DNA from: Prochlorococcus marinus str. SB
Lineage (GTDB): Bacteria; Cyanobacteriota; Cyanobacteriia; PCC-6307; Cyanobiaceae
Direction: 5' to 3'
Assembly: GCF_000760115.1 (NCBI RefSeq)
Contig: NZ_JNAS01000002.1
Span: 496,001 to 560,000 of the forward strand
Length of the DNA: 64,000 bases
The notes under the pieces were generated by a model that was given only the letters and a program-made list of their open reading frames with translations, was not told the DNA's origin and did no database searches. Position numbers and translations under genes: made by a program. Numbering within the stretch: position 1 is the stretch's first letter; each line of letters starts with the position of its first letter. This document shows, in pieces, positions 44,377 to 53,206 of this stretch.

Positions 44377-45570
44377 TTAATTCGAATAATCTTTTTTAAG
44401 AAACTTTTTAAAAATAGATTTTTTTTGGAATATCCATGAAGATGCAGATTTTAAGCTTTCTGTAATATCAGGCAACTTGGAAGCATATATAAGTCTTCTT
44501 GCCTCAAAAGCCAATTTCCCAGATAAAGTAACCCCAAGCCCAGAAATTGAAGCTTCGCCTATTCCTAAGCTAATCATTTCACCGTTGTCTTGAAATTCAA
44601 AGGGTAAAGGATCTTTTCCTTGAATTAAAAGTTCTAAATTATTAGCAAGATGATTTCCTTCCTGCATAGCAACCTGAGCAGTTATGGGTAAATCCTCCAT
44701 TCCTTCAATAACTGAAATATCACCAATAGCAAAACAGTTTTTATGATTTTCTATTTGCAAATTATTATTAACTAAAATTCGTCCAAATTTTTTTGTTATT
44801 TGATCAGTTTCTAAGTAAGACAAATTAGGTTTAACACCTGCTGTCCAAATAACAATATCTTTATCCAAGGAAATTATTCCAACCTCACTAAAAATAGTAA
44901 TTTTAGTTTCTGAGACATCTTTAACTGTGGAATTCAAAAGAACCTTGATTTTTCTTTTTTCTAATGCCTTCTCTGCTTGTTCTCTATTAAAAATTTTGTT
45001 TTTATTGAGGATTTCGTTTGATTTTTCTATTACATTAATTTCAAATTGGTCTGTAAATATATCTTTAATTTTGCATGCCAACTCGATACCAGAGGGACCA
45101 CCTCCAACTATAAATAACTTTTTATGCAACGCAGTATTTTGTGATTTTTTTAAAAAAGAATTTAATTTATTTAAATCATGAACATCATTAAAAAAATAAC
45201 AATTTTCATCTACACCTTTTATAGAAAAACTATTTGGAATAGATCCTGTACAGATAACGAGATATTGATAACTTAATTTTAATTCATCACTAAATTCAAG
45301 AATATTTTCTTTAAAGGAAATCTTGGTTAAACAATTTCTTAAAAAAGTTATACCCGCATCAGAAAATATATTTGCAAATTTTGGGGTGGCTTCCCAACTT
45401 CTTATCTCTTTACTTAAAACTTCGTACATTAAAGGTTTAAATATAAAGTTAGTTTCAGAATCAACCACAAGAATCGGTAAAGAAGGATTAAGATTCTTTA
45501 AGTTCAAAGCAAATGTCATACCTGCAAAACCTGCACCAACTATTACTATTGGTTTGTGTATTGATTTCAT
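44377..45570 (-). CDS. Type II NADH dehydrogenase-like FAD oxidoreductase
   Basis: 397 residues with two dinucleotide-binding domains: VGAGFAGMTFALNLKNL at residue 11 (FAD) and IVGGGPSGIELACKIKDIF near 155 (NAD(P)H). VIWTAGVKPN and FAIGDIS near 295 complete the family signature. Transfers electrons from NAD(P)H to quinone on the membrane without proton pumping. It could also be NdbB-like demethylnaphthoquinone reductase. Divergent from cysH. Confidence 0.9.
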   Translation of the reverse strand: MKSIHKPIVIVGAGFAGMTFALNLKNLNPSLPILVVDSETNFIFKPLMYEVLSKEIRSWEATPKFANIFSDAGITFLRNCLTKISFKENILEFSDELKLSYQYLVICTGSIPNSFSIKGVDENCYFFNDVHDLNKLNSFLKKSQNTALHKKLFIVGGGPSGIELACKIKDIFTDQFEINVIEKSNEILNKNKIFNREQAEKALEKRKIKVLLNSTVKDVSETKITIFSEVGIISLDKDIVIWTAGVKPNLSYLETDQITKKFGRILVNNNLQIENHKNCFAIGDISVIEGMEDLPITAQVAMQEGNHLANNLELLIQGKDPLPFEFQDNGEMISLGIGEASISGLGVTLSGKLAFEARRLIYASKLPDITESLKSASSWIFQKKSIFKKFLKKDYSN

Positions 45571-45665
45571 TAGAGAAATATTGTTATGCGTAAATGTATT
45601 ATTAAACTATACGAATTATTTTTAAATTGAGCGAAATAAAATTAAACTCATAATCAAACTGAAGA

Positions 45666-46388
45666 ATGATTGAAAAAATTCACAAAGATATTCAAACTAA
45701 CTTGAGGATATATAATCAAGATCTTGTAGATATGAAGCCTCAAGGAATGCTTACATGGGGTTATGAAAAGTTTGATAAACAATTCGCTATTACAACAAGT
45801 TTTGGTATACAATCATCAGTCCTTTTAGATATGGTCAGCAAATTATCTCTACAAAAAAAAATCAAAATATTTTGGATAGATACAGGTTACCTTCCTCCAG
45901 AAACATACCATTACGCTGAAAAGCTTATTGATAGACTATCCTTAGAAGTTGAAGTTCTGCAAAGTGAATTATCTCCAGCAAGAATGGAGGCCAAATACGG
46001 AAAACTTTGGGAAACAAAAAAAGAGAGTGATTTAGATAAGTATCATGAATTAAGAAAGATAAAACCTTTAGAAAATGGTCTAGAAAAATATAATATTTCC
46101 TGCTGGGCAAGCGGTGTTAGATCAAGTCAAACAGAAAATAGAAATAAAATGAAATTCATAGACGTAATTCGTCAAAGGCTCTCTTTAAGACCTTTATTAA
46201 ATTGGACAAATAAAGATATTTTTTATTATATGGAAGAGAATAATTTACCTGCCCATCCACTTTTTATCAAAGGTTATTCTTCTGTAGGAGATTGGCATTC
46301 AAGCAGTCCCGATGGTATTGAAAAAAAGGGCAGAGATACAAGATTTGGAGGAATTAAACAAGAATGTGGAATTCACACTAATAATTAA
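45666..46388 (+). CDS. cysH: Phosphoadenosine phosphosulfate (PAPS) reductase
   Basis: 240 residues of the assimilatory sulfate pathway, reducing PAPS to sulfite with thioredoxin. The nucleotide-binding TTSFGIQSSVLLDM is near residue 40, IDTGYLPPETY near 78, SCWASGVRSSQTENR near 145, and the catalytic Cys lies in the C-terminal KQECGIH. The CC...CC pairs of APS reductases are absent, favouring PAPS as substrate. Upstream gene in the direction of coaX (15 bp gap). Confidence 0.92.
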   Translation: MIEKIHKDIQTNLRIYNQDLVDMKPQGMLTWGYEKFDKQFAITTSFGIQSSVLLDMVSKLSLQKKIKIFWIDTGYLPPETYHYAEKLIDRLSLEVEVLQSELSPARMEAKYGKLWETKKESDLDKYHELRKIKPLENGLEKYNISCWASGVRSSQTENRNKMKFIDVIRQRLSLRPLLNWTNKDIFYYMEENNLPAHPLFIKGYSSVGDWHSSSPDGIEKKGRDTRFGGIKQECGIHTNN

Positions 46389-46403
46389 ATTGATCATAGA
46401 ACA

Positions 46404-47093
46404 ATGGTCTCAGAAATAAATTTTTTATTAGTAGGCAATAGTAGACTTCATTGGGCTCAATATTCTAAGAATCAATCTAAATTCTTCCATACCAAAAAAG
46501 AGCAAAAAGTTCCAGAAAATATAGATCTTGATCAATTAATTTGGGCTTCTGTAGGAAAACTTCCAAATTTTTTGCTGAGAAAAGAAAATGAAATAAAAAC
46601 TAAAGATATCCATTTATCAAATCTTCCTGATTTTTTTGGAGTTGATAGAGCTCTTGCCTGTATTGCCGCTTTTAAAATTATTAAAAACCCTTTAAAAAAA
46701 GATTTGCTTATCGCAGATTTTGGAACAATATTATCAATAACAAAATTAAATTCAAATGGATCTATTGTTGGAGGTCAACTTCTTCCGGGTTTTCTAACAC
46801 AATTAAAATCAATAGAACAAAATACAAAAAATCTTAAAGTTCCCAAAAAATATGATATTCCTATCAAAGATTTTTTAATTAATACAGAAGAAGCAATCTT
46901 AAAAGGAGTAATCAACTCTCTTACTGGCGTGATTAATAGTTTATTTAATCCCGAAAAGGATATTTTAATAATTTGTGGGGGAGACTCTCAATTAATCACA
47001 AAATCTCTAAAGACTAAAAAAGAAAATATTATCAATTCTCCTAATTTAGTTATGGAGGGGATGATTATTCACTACCTGTCAATAAAAAATTAG
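46404..47093 (+). CDS. coaX: Type III pantothenate kinase
   Basis: First step of CoA synthesis. 229 residues with the ASKHA fold: FLLVGNSRLHWAQ at the N-terminus (phosphate loop), GVDRALACIAAF near residue 78, LIADFGTILSITKLNSNGSIVGGQLLPG (catalytic Asp and phosphate 2 loop) and IICGGDSQLI near the C-terminus. Several family Gly are conserved; slightly short but normal for Prochlorococcus-like genomes. Overlaps the convergent bcp by 4 bp. Confidence 0.88.
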   Translation: MVSEINFLLVGNSRLHWAQYSKNQSKFFHTKKEQKVPENIDLDQLIWASVGKLPNFLLRKENEIKTKDIHLSNLPDFFGVDRALACIAAFKIIKNPLKKDLLIADFGTILSITKLNSNGSIVGGQLLPGFLTQLKSIEQNTKNLKVPKKYDIPIKDFLINTEEAILKGVINSLTGVINSLFNPEKDILIICGGDSQLITKSLKTKKENIINSPNLVMEGMIIHYLSIKN

Positions 47094-47557
47094 CTTAACC
47101 CAAGGTCTGCAATTATATGATCAGCCATTATTGCTGCTTTTACCTTTAGGTAAATTTTTTCGATGTTACCTTCAGTATCAATTAAAAAAGAATTTCTCAT
47201 CATTCCCATATATTCTTTTCCCATGAATTTTTTCAGTCCATAGCTATCGTAATCAGAAGAAACTTTGAAAGGTTCAGGATCAGTTAAAAGAATAAAAGGT
47301 AAATTAAATTTTTCTATAAACTTTTTATGTGAGGATGCACTATCTTTACTAATACCAAGCACAACAATATTATTTTTTTGGAGTAAATCCCAATTCTCTT
47401 TAAAATTACATGCTTCTTTAGTACATCCTGGAGTATTATCTTTTGGATAAAAATATAGTATTATTCTTTTACCTTTAAAATCACTAAGAGAAACTTCCTT
47501 CTCAAAAGAATCTTTTAATTTAAATTCTGGTGCTTTGTCGCCAACCTTAAGAGCCAT
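47090..47557 (-). CDS. bcp: Thioredoxin-dependent peroxiredoxin (BCP/PrxQ)
   Basis: 155 residues. Peroxidatic Cys45 and nearby Cys50 lie in YPKDNTPGCTKEACNF, the 1-4 spacing typical of BCP/PrxQ. The N-terminus MALKVGDKAPEF and late GMMRNSFLIDTEG are also characteristic. Reduces peroxides. The ATG at 47557 is chosen over upstream TTG-type codons. Its start codon shares a base with the TTG start of the divergent phosphopantetheinyl transferase gene. Confidence 0.93.
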   Translation of the reverse strand: MALKVGDKAPEFKLKDSFEKEVSLSDFKGKRIILYFYPKDNTPGCTKEACNFKENWDLLQKNNIVVLGISKDSASSHKKFIEKFNLPFILLTDPEPFKVSSDYDSYGLKKFMGKEYMGMMRNSFLIDTEGNIEKIYLKVKAAIMADHIIADLGLS

Positions 47558-48213
47558 TGAAATTATTAAATGAGTATGAATATAAAATACCAAAAATTTG
47601 GTTTTATGAGATTAAAGGTGTGCAAGATGTCGCAACTATAGAAGAAATTAATACTGCAAAAAACCTAACCAGTTCAAGATCAAAGATTTTCTTAGAAACA
47701 AGGGCTTATTTGCGCCAATCACTTTCAACACTTTTCGATTTAGACCCCCTAGAAATTCCAATTAATGCTCAACCAGGAGAACCTCCAAGTTTACCCTTTG
47801 GCATGGGTAATATCAGTTTAAGTCATTGTAAAGATGCCATTACTATAGTCTGGCATAAAGACAAAATAGGGATCGATATTGAGAGAACAGATAGAGATTT
47901 TAACCATATAAAATTTGCAAAAAAATATTTTTTTCATACCAATAAATCAAACCATAATAATTATTTAACAAAAAATATGATATTAAATCAATGGTGTGCT
48001 GTTGAAGCAGCTATAAAATGGGATCATGGAAAAATAGCTAAAGACATTAAATATTGGCAATTTTTTGAAAAGCCTAAAGAGTTAATTCATAAGAAGAAAA
48101 ATATACATTTAAATTATTCACAGATTAACTTCCATAATTGGACTATCGCTTTAGCCTACGAAGAAAGAACTTCTTTTAATCCTGAAATTATTTGTTGTTC
48201 AAAAAATTTTTAA
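47557..48213 (+). CDS. 4'-phosphopantetheinyl transferase (Sfp-type)
   Basis: 218 residues. The superfamily motifs are IGIDIERTDRD (Mg-binding Asp/Glu) near residue 108 and NQWCAVEAAIKWDHGKI near 146; ARTYLR-like RAYLRQSLSTLF precedes them. Transfers phosphopantetheine from CoA to the acyl carrier protein; in picocyanobacteria an Sfp-type enzyme is thought to serve fatty-acid ACP. The start is uncertain: TTG at 47557 is the only upstream option that keeps the conserved KIWFYEI region. Confidence 0.85.
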   Translation: MKLLNEYEYKIPKIWFYEIKGVQDVATIEEINTAKNLTSSRSKIFLETRAYLRQSLSTLFDLDPLEIPINAQPGEPPSLPFGMGNISLSHCKDAITIVWHKDKIGIDIERTDRDFNHIKFAKKYFFHTNKSNHNNYLTKNMILNQWCAVEAAIKWDHGKIAKDIKYWQFFEKPKELIHKKKNIHLNYSQINFHNWTIALAYEERTSFNPEIICCSKNF

Positions 48214-49499
48214 TTTTCTTTTCTTCTAAGCAGTTCTTCATATTGAGTTTTTTCCCATCCATTATTATTTGGTTCCCATATTTTTAAACCTCTTAAAGAT
48301 TTAGGAAGATATTCTTGTACGACCCAATTATCTGGATAATTATGAGGATTTACATAACTATTAGAATTATTTTTTAAATGAAGTGGAACATCAAAAGCAT
48401 TGGTAGATTTGATTATTTCAATTGCTTTAAAAATACTTTTCGTAGTATTACTTTTTGGAGAAATAGCTAAATATAAAGAAGCCTGCGTTAAAAAATATAA
48501 TCCTTCTGGAAAACCAACTCTATCAAAAGCATCACAACAGGATTGTACAACTACTATGGCATTAGGATCAGCTATTCCAATATCTTCACTGGCAGATATA
48601 AGAAGTCTTCTAAAAATAAAATTAGGATCTTCACCCGCCTCCAGCATATTCGCAAGCCAGAATAAAGTTGCATCTGGATCAGAACCTCTTATGGACTTGA
48701 TAAAGGCACTTATTACATCGTAGTGATTTTGACCATTTTTATCGTAAACAATATGTTTCTTTTGTAGTGCATCCTCTGCTATTGAGAGATTAATGTTGAT
48801 TTCTTTAGCATCATTTTCAGCAGTTGTTTCTATGGCCATCTCTAGCGCATTTATTAATGTCCTTGCATCTCCACCAGAAAATTTAATTAAATGAGTTATA
48901 GCATCTTGAGTTAAATAAACCTTTTTTGAATCTTTTTGTTTTGAATAGTGATTAATGACTTTTTGTACTATTTTCTGCAAATCATCTTCCGCCAAAGGAA
49001 GTAATGTAAAAATACGAGACCTGCTAACAAGCGCTTTATTAACAGCAAAGAAAGGGTTTTCAGTTGTAGCACCAATAAAAGTTATAGTTCCATTTTCTAT
49101 TGAAGGTAATAAAGCATCTTGCTGAACTGATGTAAATCTATGAACCTCATCAATAAATAAAATTGTTTTTCTTTTTGAATTTATTAATCTATCTTTTGCA
49201 TTCGCGATTTCATTTCTTAATTCTTTAACACTTGATAATACTGCATTTAACTTAATTAATTTTGACCGCGTATTAAAAGAAATAATTTCAATTAGAGTAG
49301 TTTTTCCAACACCCGGAGGGCCAGAAAAAATAAAATTACTGATCTTATCGTTTAATATTGCACTTCTTAAAAGCGAATTCTCATTTAGGATTGGTTGTTG
49401 ACCAAAAAAATCTTCCAAATTCTTTGGTCTTAATTTATCTGCCAAAGGTGCATTGTTTTCTATTTGAGAATAATTAGTAAATAAATTTTCTGAATTCAT
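48210..49499 (-). CDS. rarA: Replication-associated recombination protein RarA (MgsA)
   Basis: AAA+ ATPase working at stalled forks with the clamp loader/SSB. 429 residues from ATG 49499: the N-terminal PLADKLRPKNLEDFFGQQ, Walker A SGPPGVGKTTL near 58, Walker B ILFIDEVHRFTSVQQD, sensor FIGATTENPFFAVN, and the C-terminal tetramerisation region GSDPDATLFWLANMLEAGED. ATG 10 codons further up is possible. Overlaps the convergent Sfp-type gene by 4 bp. Confidence 0.93.
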   Translation of the reverse strand: MNSENLFTNYSQIENNAPLADKLRPKNLEDFFGQQPILNENSLLRSAILNDKISNFIFSGPPGVGKTTLIEIISFNTRSKLIKLNAVLSSVKELRNEIANAKDRLINSKRKTILFIDEVHRFTSVQQDALLPSIENGTITFIGATTENPFFAVNKALVSRSRIFTLLPLAEDDLQKIVQKVINHYSKQKDSKKVYLTQDAITHLIKFSGGDARTLINALEMAIETTAENDAKEININLSIAEDALQKKHIVYDKNGQNHYDVISAFIKSIRGSDPDATLFWLANMLEAGEDPNFIFRRLLISASEDIGIADPNAIVVVQSCCDAFDRVGFPEGLYFLTQASLYLAISPKSNTTKSIFKAIEIIKSTNAFDVPLHLKNNSNSYVNPHNYPDNWVVQEYLPKSLRGLKIWEPNNNGWEKTQYEELLRRKEN

Positions 49500-49531
49500 A
49501 TAAATAAAATCAAAAATCATTACTTTCAATT

Positions 49532-51169
49532 CTATGTAATTACTGTAGGAGTTTCCATTTGAGTAAGTTTTGAAATGTTCAATAAAGCATCTAAATCATC
49601 TATTAGAGGTTTTAAAGCGATCTGAGGATTTAACGAAAGATTCTGTTGAGGATCGAAAAACTTCTCAAAGTAAAGTCTTAATGTTGCACCCTTAGTTCCA
49701 GTTCCAGAAAGGCGCACAATCACTCGAGAATTATCATCAAGGACCAATCTTAAACCTTGATTTTCACTTATGGAATTATCAACGGGATCTAAATATGAAA
49801 AGTTATCTGCAACTTTAACTATATGGCCAGCAAAATTATTTCCTTTTAAATTTTCGAGCATAGAAGTTAGATTACCAAAGATTTCATTAGCAATATTTGA
49901 GGGGATTGCTTCATAATCATGTCTTGAATAATAATTTCTACCAAATTGTTTCCAATGATTCTGCATCAAATCACTTACCGAACACTTTTTCTCAGCTAAA
50001 ACTTGTAACCAATACAAAACTGCCCATAGTCCATCTTTCTCTCTCACATGATTACTACCTGTTCCGAAACTTTCTTCTCCACATAAAGTAATTAAATTAG
50101 AATCTAAAAGATTTCCAAAAAACTTCCAGCCAGTAGGTGTCTCGAAACAAGGTATATTTAATGCTCGAGCTACATTATCAACCGCTGAGCTGGTTGGCAT
50201 AGATCGTGCCACACCTGTAATACCATATTTATAACCAGGGACACATTTTGTATTAGCAGTGATAACTGCAAGGCTATCACTAGGATTTACAAAACATCCA
50301 CTTCCTAAAATCATATTCCTATCTCCATCTCCATCGCATGCAGCACCAAAACTATAAGATTTTTTATTTAATAACAAATCAGCCAAGTGGGATGCGTAAG
50401 TCAGATTAGGATCAGGATGTAAACCTCCAAAATCTTTTAACGGGATACCATTCATGACACAATCTGGTACAAGACCCATTTTTTCAACAAAAATATTTTT
50501 TGCATATGGGCCTGTAACCGCATTCATTGCATCAAAGATTAACGAGAAGTCTTTTTTTAAAAAATCACTAATTTGATCAAAGTCAAAAATTTTCTCCATC
50601 AAATTAGAATAATCTGTTAATCCATCAATAATTTCTAATGTAGTTCCGTCGTACTGATAAGTTCCATATTCACTAAAATCAGGTAATTGAACTTTACAAA
50701 TTTTATAACTAGTTAGTAATTGTGAAGCCTTAAAAATCTTATTAGTAATTATCTCAGGAGCAGGACCACCATTAGAGATATTCAATTTAACTCCAAAGTC
50801 GCCATCAATCCCACCAGGATTATGGCTTGCAGAAAGGATAATTCCACCAATAGCTTTTTCTTTTCTAATTAAATGTGAGGTCGCAGGAGTAGATAATAAA
50901 CCGTATTTTGGAACAATAATCTTTTGAACTTGATGAGCAATGGATATTAGGACAATTTTTTCTATTGCTTCAATATTGCCATATCTGCCATCACCACCAA
51001 CTACTAATGTTGAACCTTTTAAATCTCCTAATGATTGTAAAATTGCTTCAATAAAAACTTCTAGATAATGTTCTTCCTGAAACTTTAAAGTACTTTTTCT
51101 TAATCCAGAGGTGCCTGCTTTTTGATCTAGAAAAGGAGAATTGATATTAATTACACTAACTTGATTCAT
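49532..51169 (-). CDS. pgm: Phosphoglucomutase (alpha-D-glucose specific)
   Basis: 545 residues interconverting glucose-1-P and glucose-6-P, feeding glycogen and cell-wall sugars. Phospho-Ser is in LSASHNPGGIDGDFGVK near residue 115, the Mg loop DGDGDRNMI near 290, the sugar loop CGEESFGTGSNHVREKDG near 365, and phosphate-binding RLSGTGTKGATLR near 500. Length and motifs match the eukaryote-like PGM1 type. Follows rarA's start by 32 bp; same strand. Confidence 0.94.
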   Translation of the reverse strand: MNQVSVININSPFLDQKAGTSGLRKSTLKFQEEHYLEVFIEAILQSLGDLKGSTLVVGGDGRYGNIEAIEKIVLISIAHQVQKIIVPKYGLLSTPATSHLIRKEKAIGGIILSASHNPGGIDGDFGVKLNISNGGPAPEIITNKIFKASQLLTSYKICKVQLPDFSEYGTYQYDGTTLEIIDGLTDYSNLMEKIFDFDQISDFLKKDFSLIFDAMNAVTGPYAKNIFVEKMGLVPDCVMNGIPLKDFGGLHPDPNLTYASHLADLLLNKKSYSFGAACDGDGDRNMILGSGCFVNPSDSLAVITANTKCVPGYKYGITGVARSMPTSSAVDNVARALNIPCFETPTGWKFFGNLLDSNLITLCGEESFGTGSNHVREKDGLWAVLYWLQVLAEKKCSVSDLMQNHWKQFGRNYYSRHDYEAIPSNIANEIFGNLTSMLENLKGNNFAGHIVKVADNFSYLDPVDNSISENQGLRLVLDDNSRVIVRLSGTGTKGATLRLYFEKFFDPQQNLSLNPQIALKPLIDDLDALLNISKLTQMETPTVIT

Positions 51170-51202
51170 ATTTTTAGGAAACTTTCAAAAAATCTAACTA
51201 AA

Positions 51203-51373
51203 TTAGTGAGGCATTTCGGAAGTTCTTAACATAGCGATAAACCATAATGAAGAAATTAATAATGCACTAAGAATCCCATAGTTAACACCAAATTTAGAAA
51301 TTGTAATTGGAACTATCAATGGAAAAGTTAATGCACCAAACAATGGAGTAAAAGCTACAATTTTTTTCAGCAT
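51203..51373 (-). CDS. Small two-helix membrane protein, 56 aa
   Basis: A 56-residue frame starting MLKKIVAFTPLFGALTFPLI with two membrane segments (about 5-24 and 32-49) and a polar end RTSEMPH. ATG start, tight placement between the DUF4912 gene (12 bp) and pgm (33 bp) on the same strand; probably cotranscribed with them. Family not recognised. Confidence 0.6.
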   Translation of the reverse strand: MLKKIVAFTPLFGALTFPLIVPITISKFGVNYGILSALLISSLWFIAMLRTSEMPH

Positions 51374-51385
51374 TAATTTAATTTA

Positions 51386-52486
51386 TTAAAACCATTCAGT
51401 CTCAGCATTATCTTTTTCATTAGTATCGTCAAGTGGTGTAGATCTATCAAATTTCATTGATATACTTTTCTCTTGCTCACCAGATACATCGACAGCTTTA
51501 ATATCATATTTTTGAGTCCCGTCTCTAAATGGAACTTGAATTCTAAAAGTACCATCTGCAGCAAGAGGTACATCTTCTCCACCTATTGTCAGATTTGCAG
51601 AAGGCTCTGTAGCTCCGTAAACAATTAATTCAGCGTCAGCAACGAGCCAAAAAGATCTATTTTTAACAATTCCGCTTCCAGAATCATTTAAACCTGATGC
51701 CCATTTACCAGCACCTGAGTCTGTAAGATTATCGTTGAGGTTTGTTGAATTTAAATTTTCCATAAATTCTTCAGAACCAACTTTTCTTCTGAGAGGAACG
51801 TTAGTTGCTGCTTGGTATAACCTTTCATGCATACCATTTTGTTCTGAAACAACAGGATTAGTAATATCAGGAATTGACTCAGTAGTAGAATCTAAATTAA
51901 AAGGCACAAATTTATCAAGAATTTGCTCAGAAGGATGAGACCCAGGAACATGGCTTATCGAAGAAAATGCCAAAGACATCCAGTTAAAACCATATTTGTA
52001 ACCTAATTCAACTTTATAATCTCTATCTGCAAGTGGGATCGGTAAGTACCACTCAGTACTATAACTATCAACTGCTATCTCCCTAAGTGTTCCTTGATTC
52101 AAGTTGCTTCCTTCAGAACCAGATGCATCAAATAATCGTAAACATAATTTATTTGCTCCCAAAGATTGTGCTTTTTCTCTATCTGAATCAGAAATTTGCC
52201 AAAAAACATAAGCCCAATCTGGATCTCGGGGTAGGAAAACTACATTTGTTTTAACTTCTTCACTACTGTTGAAAGAATTGTAATTAGGAGTTTCTTCAAA
52301 ATTTGACTGAAGAGTTGAGGTTTGTATTTTTTTAGAAGATTTTTCTTGATATTTAACTATTAAATCAACTAAAACGGCTTTTGTTTTGCGACTGTATAGC
52401 GGAACCGATAATTTACTTGCTTCTTGACGTAATTGTCTGAGGGTTAGTGAGAGTAATTGATCTTTATTCATGATCCCATCAGCCAC
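51386..52486 (-). CDS. DUF4912-domain protein
   Basis: 366 residues. An N-terminal SAP/Rho-like helical segment (LTLRQLRQEASKLSVPLYS) is followed by the DUF4912 core FLPRDPDWAYVFWQISDSDR and WYLPIPLADRDYKVELGY, and late LTIGGEDVPLAADGTFR. Function unknown; often encoded near carbohydrate genes. The GTG start is favoured because GGAG lies 8 nt upstream; an ATG five codons in (52471) is the alternative. Confidence 0.85.
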   Translation of the reverse strand: MADGIMNKDQLLSLTLRQLRQEASKLSVPLYSRKTKAVLVDLIVKYQEKSSKKIQTSTLQSNFEETPNYNSFNSSEEVKTNVVFLPRDPDWAYVFWQISDSDREKAQSLGANKLCLRLFDASGSEGSNLNQGTLREIAVDSYSTEWYLPIPLADRDYKVELGYKYGFNWMSLAFSSISHVPGSHPSEQILDKFVPFNLDSTTESIPDITNPVVSEQNGMHERLYQAATNVPLRRKVGSEEFMENLNSTNLNDNLTDSGAGKWASGLNDSGSGIVKNRSFWLVADAELIVYGATEPSANLTIGGEDVPLAADGTFRIQVPFRDGTQKYDIKAVDVSGEQEKSISMKFDRSTPLDDTNEKDNAETEWF

Positions 52487-52553
52487 TTTAAATTCTCCGT
52501 TTTTGTTTGGGATCAGTATGTTCTTTTTTTTTGGGAATTGTGTGTCTTTTTGG

Positions 52554-52575
52554 CCTGTCGTCAGGATCCTCTGAC
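52554..52575. other. Overlapping inverted repeats upstream of DUF4912 gene
   Basis: CCTG-tcgt-CAGG (52554-52565) overlaps GTCAG-gatcct-CTGAC (52560-52575); the two hairpins share bases and are mutually exclusive. The patch is GC-rich within AT-rich DNA and lies about 70-90 bp upstream of the DUF4912 start, a possible leader or operator element. Apart from this patch, the 271-bp gap 52487-52757 shows nothing I can name. Confidence 0.3.
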
Positions 52576-52757
52576 TACTATAGAATTCTCAAAATTTATA
52601 TTTATCTTCAAAACAGTTGGTATGAAAGCAATTAATAAATTTTCAGGTCTTTTAAAAATGTAAATTAATTTTCTTTTTTTTTAAATTTTATTACCTGAAT
52701 TTGTTAACGACTCAACAAAAATATATTTTTTCTTCGGGATCAGTAAATAAAAAGAAT

Positions 52758-53111
52758 TCAGCGTTTTTCAACTAGAAGTACTAAATCATCTATCTCTAAA
52801 TCCTCAATACGTTTACCTATTTTTTTTGAAAAAGCACTTAATTTTTTTGAAGTGGATTCTAACTGCTCATAAAAAAGATCACTAAATTTTTTATCATCAA
52901 ATTTTTTGGATTGGTTATCGCACCATTCTCTCAGGGGGTTTTTATTTTGATATTCCAAACTATTATCTACATTGATAATTTTTAAAATCTGAAGGCAATG
53001 AGCGAGTATTCTTAAATGATGTTTCTGCATTATATGTAAGTCAAGATTATCAATTTCTTGAATAGTCTCTATGTTTAATGGGTTAGACAAGGGATCAAGA
53101 TGGTTAGACAT
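52758..53111 (-). CDS. Hypothetical protein beside suf operon
   Basis: 117 residues, soluble and helical: IDNLDLHIMQKHHLRILAHC in the middle, REWCDNQSKKFDDKKF, then a Lys-rich end with EDLEIDDLVLLVEKR. Two cysteines. Not recognised and no helix-turn-helix is seen, so it is not the SufR repressor that commonly occupies this divergent spot. A role tied to Suf is possible only by position. Confidence 0.65.
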   Translation of the reverse strand: MSNHLDPLSNPLNIETIQEIDNLDLHIMQKHHLRILAHCLQILKIINVDNSLEYQNKNPLREWCDNQSKKFDDKKFSDLFYEQLESTSKKLSAFSKKIGKRIEDLEIDDLVLLVEKR

Positions 53112-53206
53112 TAATTTTTAGTTTTAATAAAGGAAAAAAACTCAATATTGGGGGTATCTTTCGTTAAAGTATATAAAGCTAATTGTAATAAGTTATTTTT
53201 GATAAC

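Noticed and set aside
43853-44380. 175-codon plus-strand frame antisense to the SLC13 permease gene
   Set aside because: Shadow of the conserved permease; no start signal or recognisable domain.
52457-52663. 68-codon plus-strand frame overlapping the DUF4912 start
   Set aside because: Phe/Trp-rich with no domain, overlaps the start of a supported gene, and no start signal.
53112-53206. SufR operator upstream of sufB
   Set aside because: The expected CAAC-N6-GTTG symmetry is not present in the 95-bp gap.
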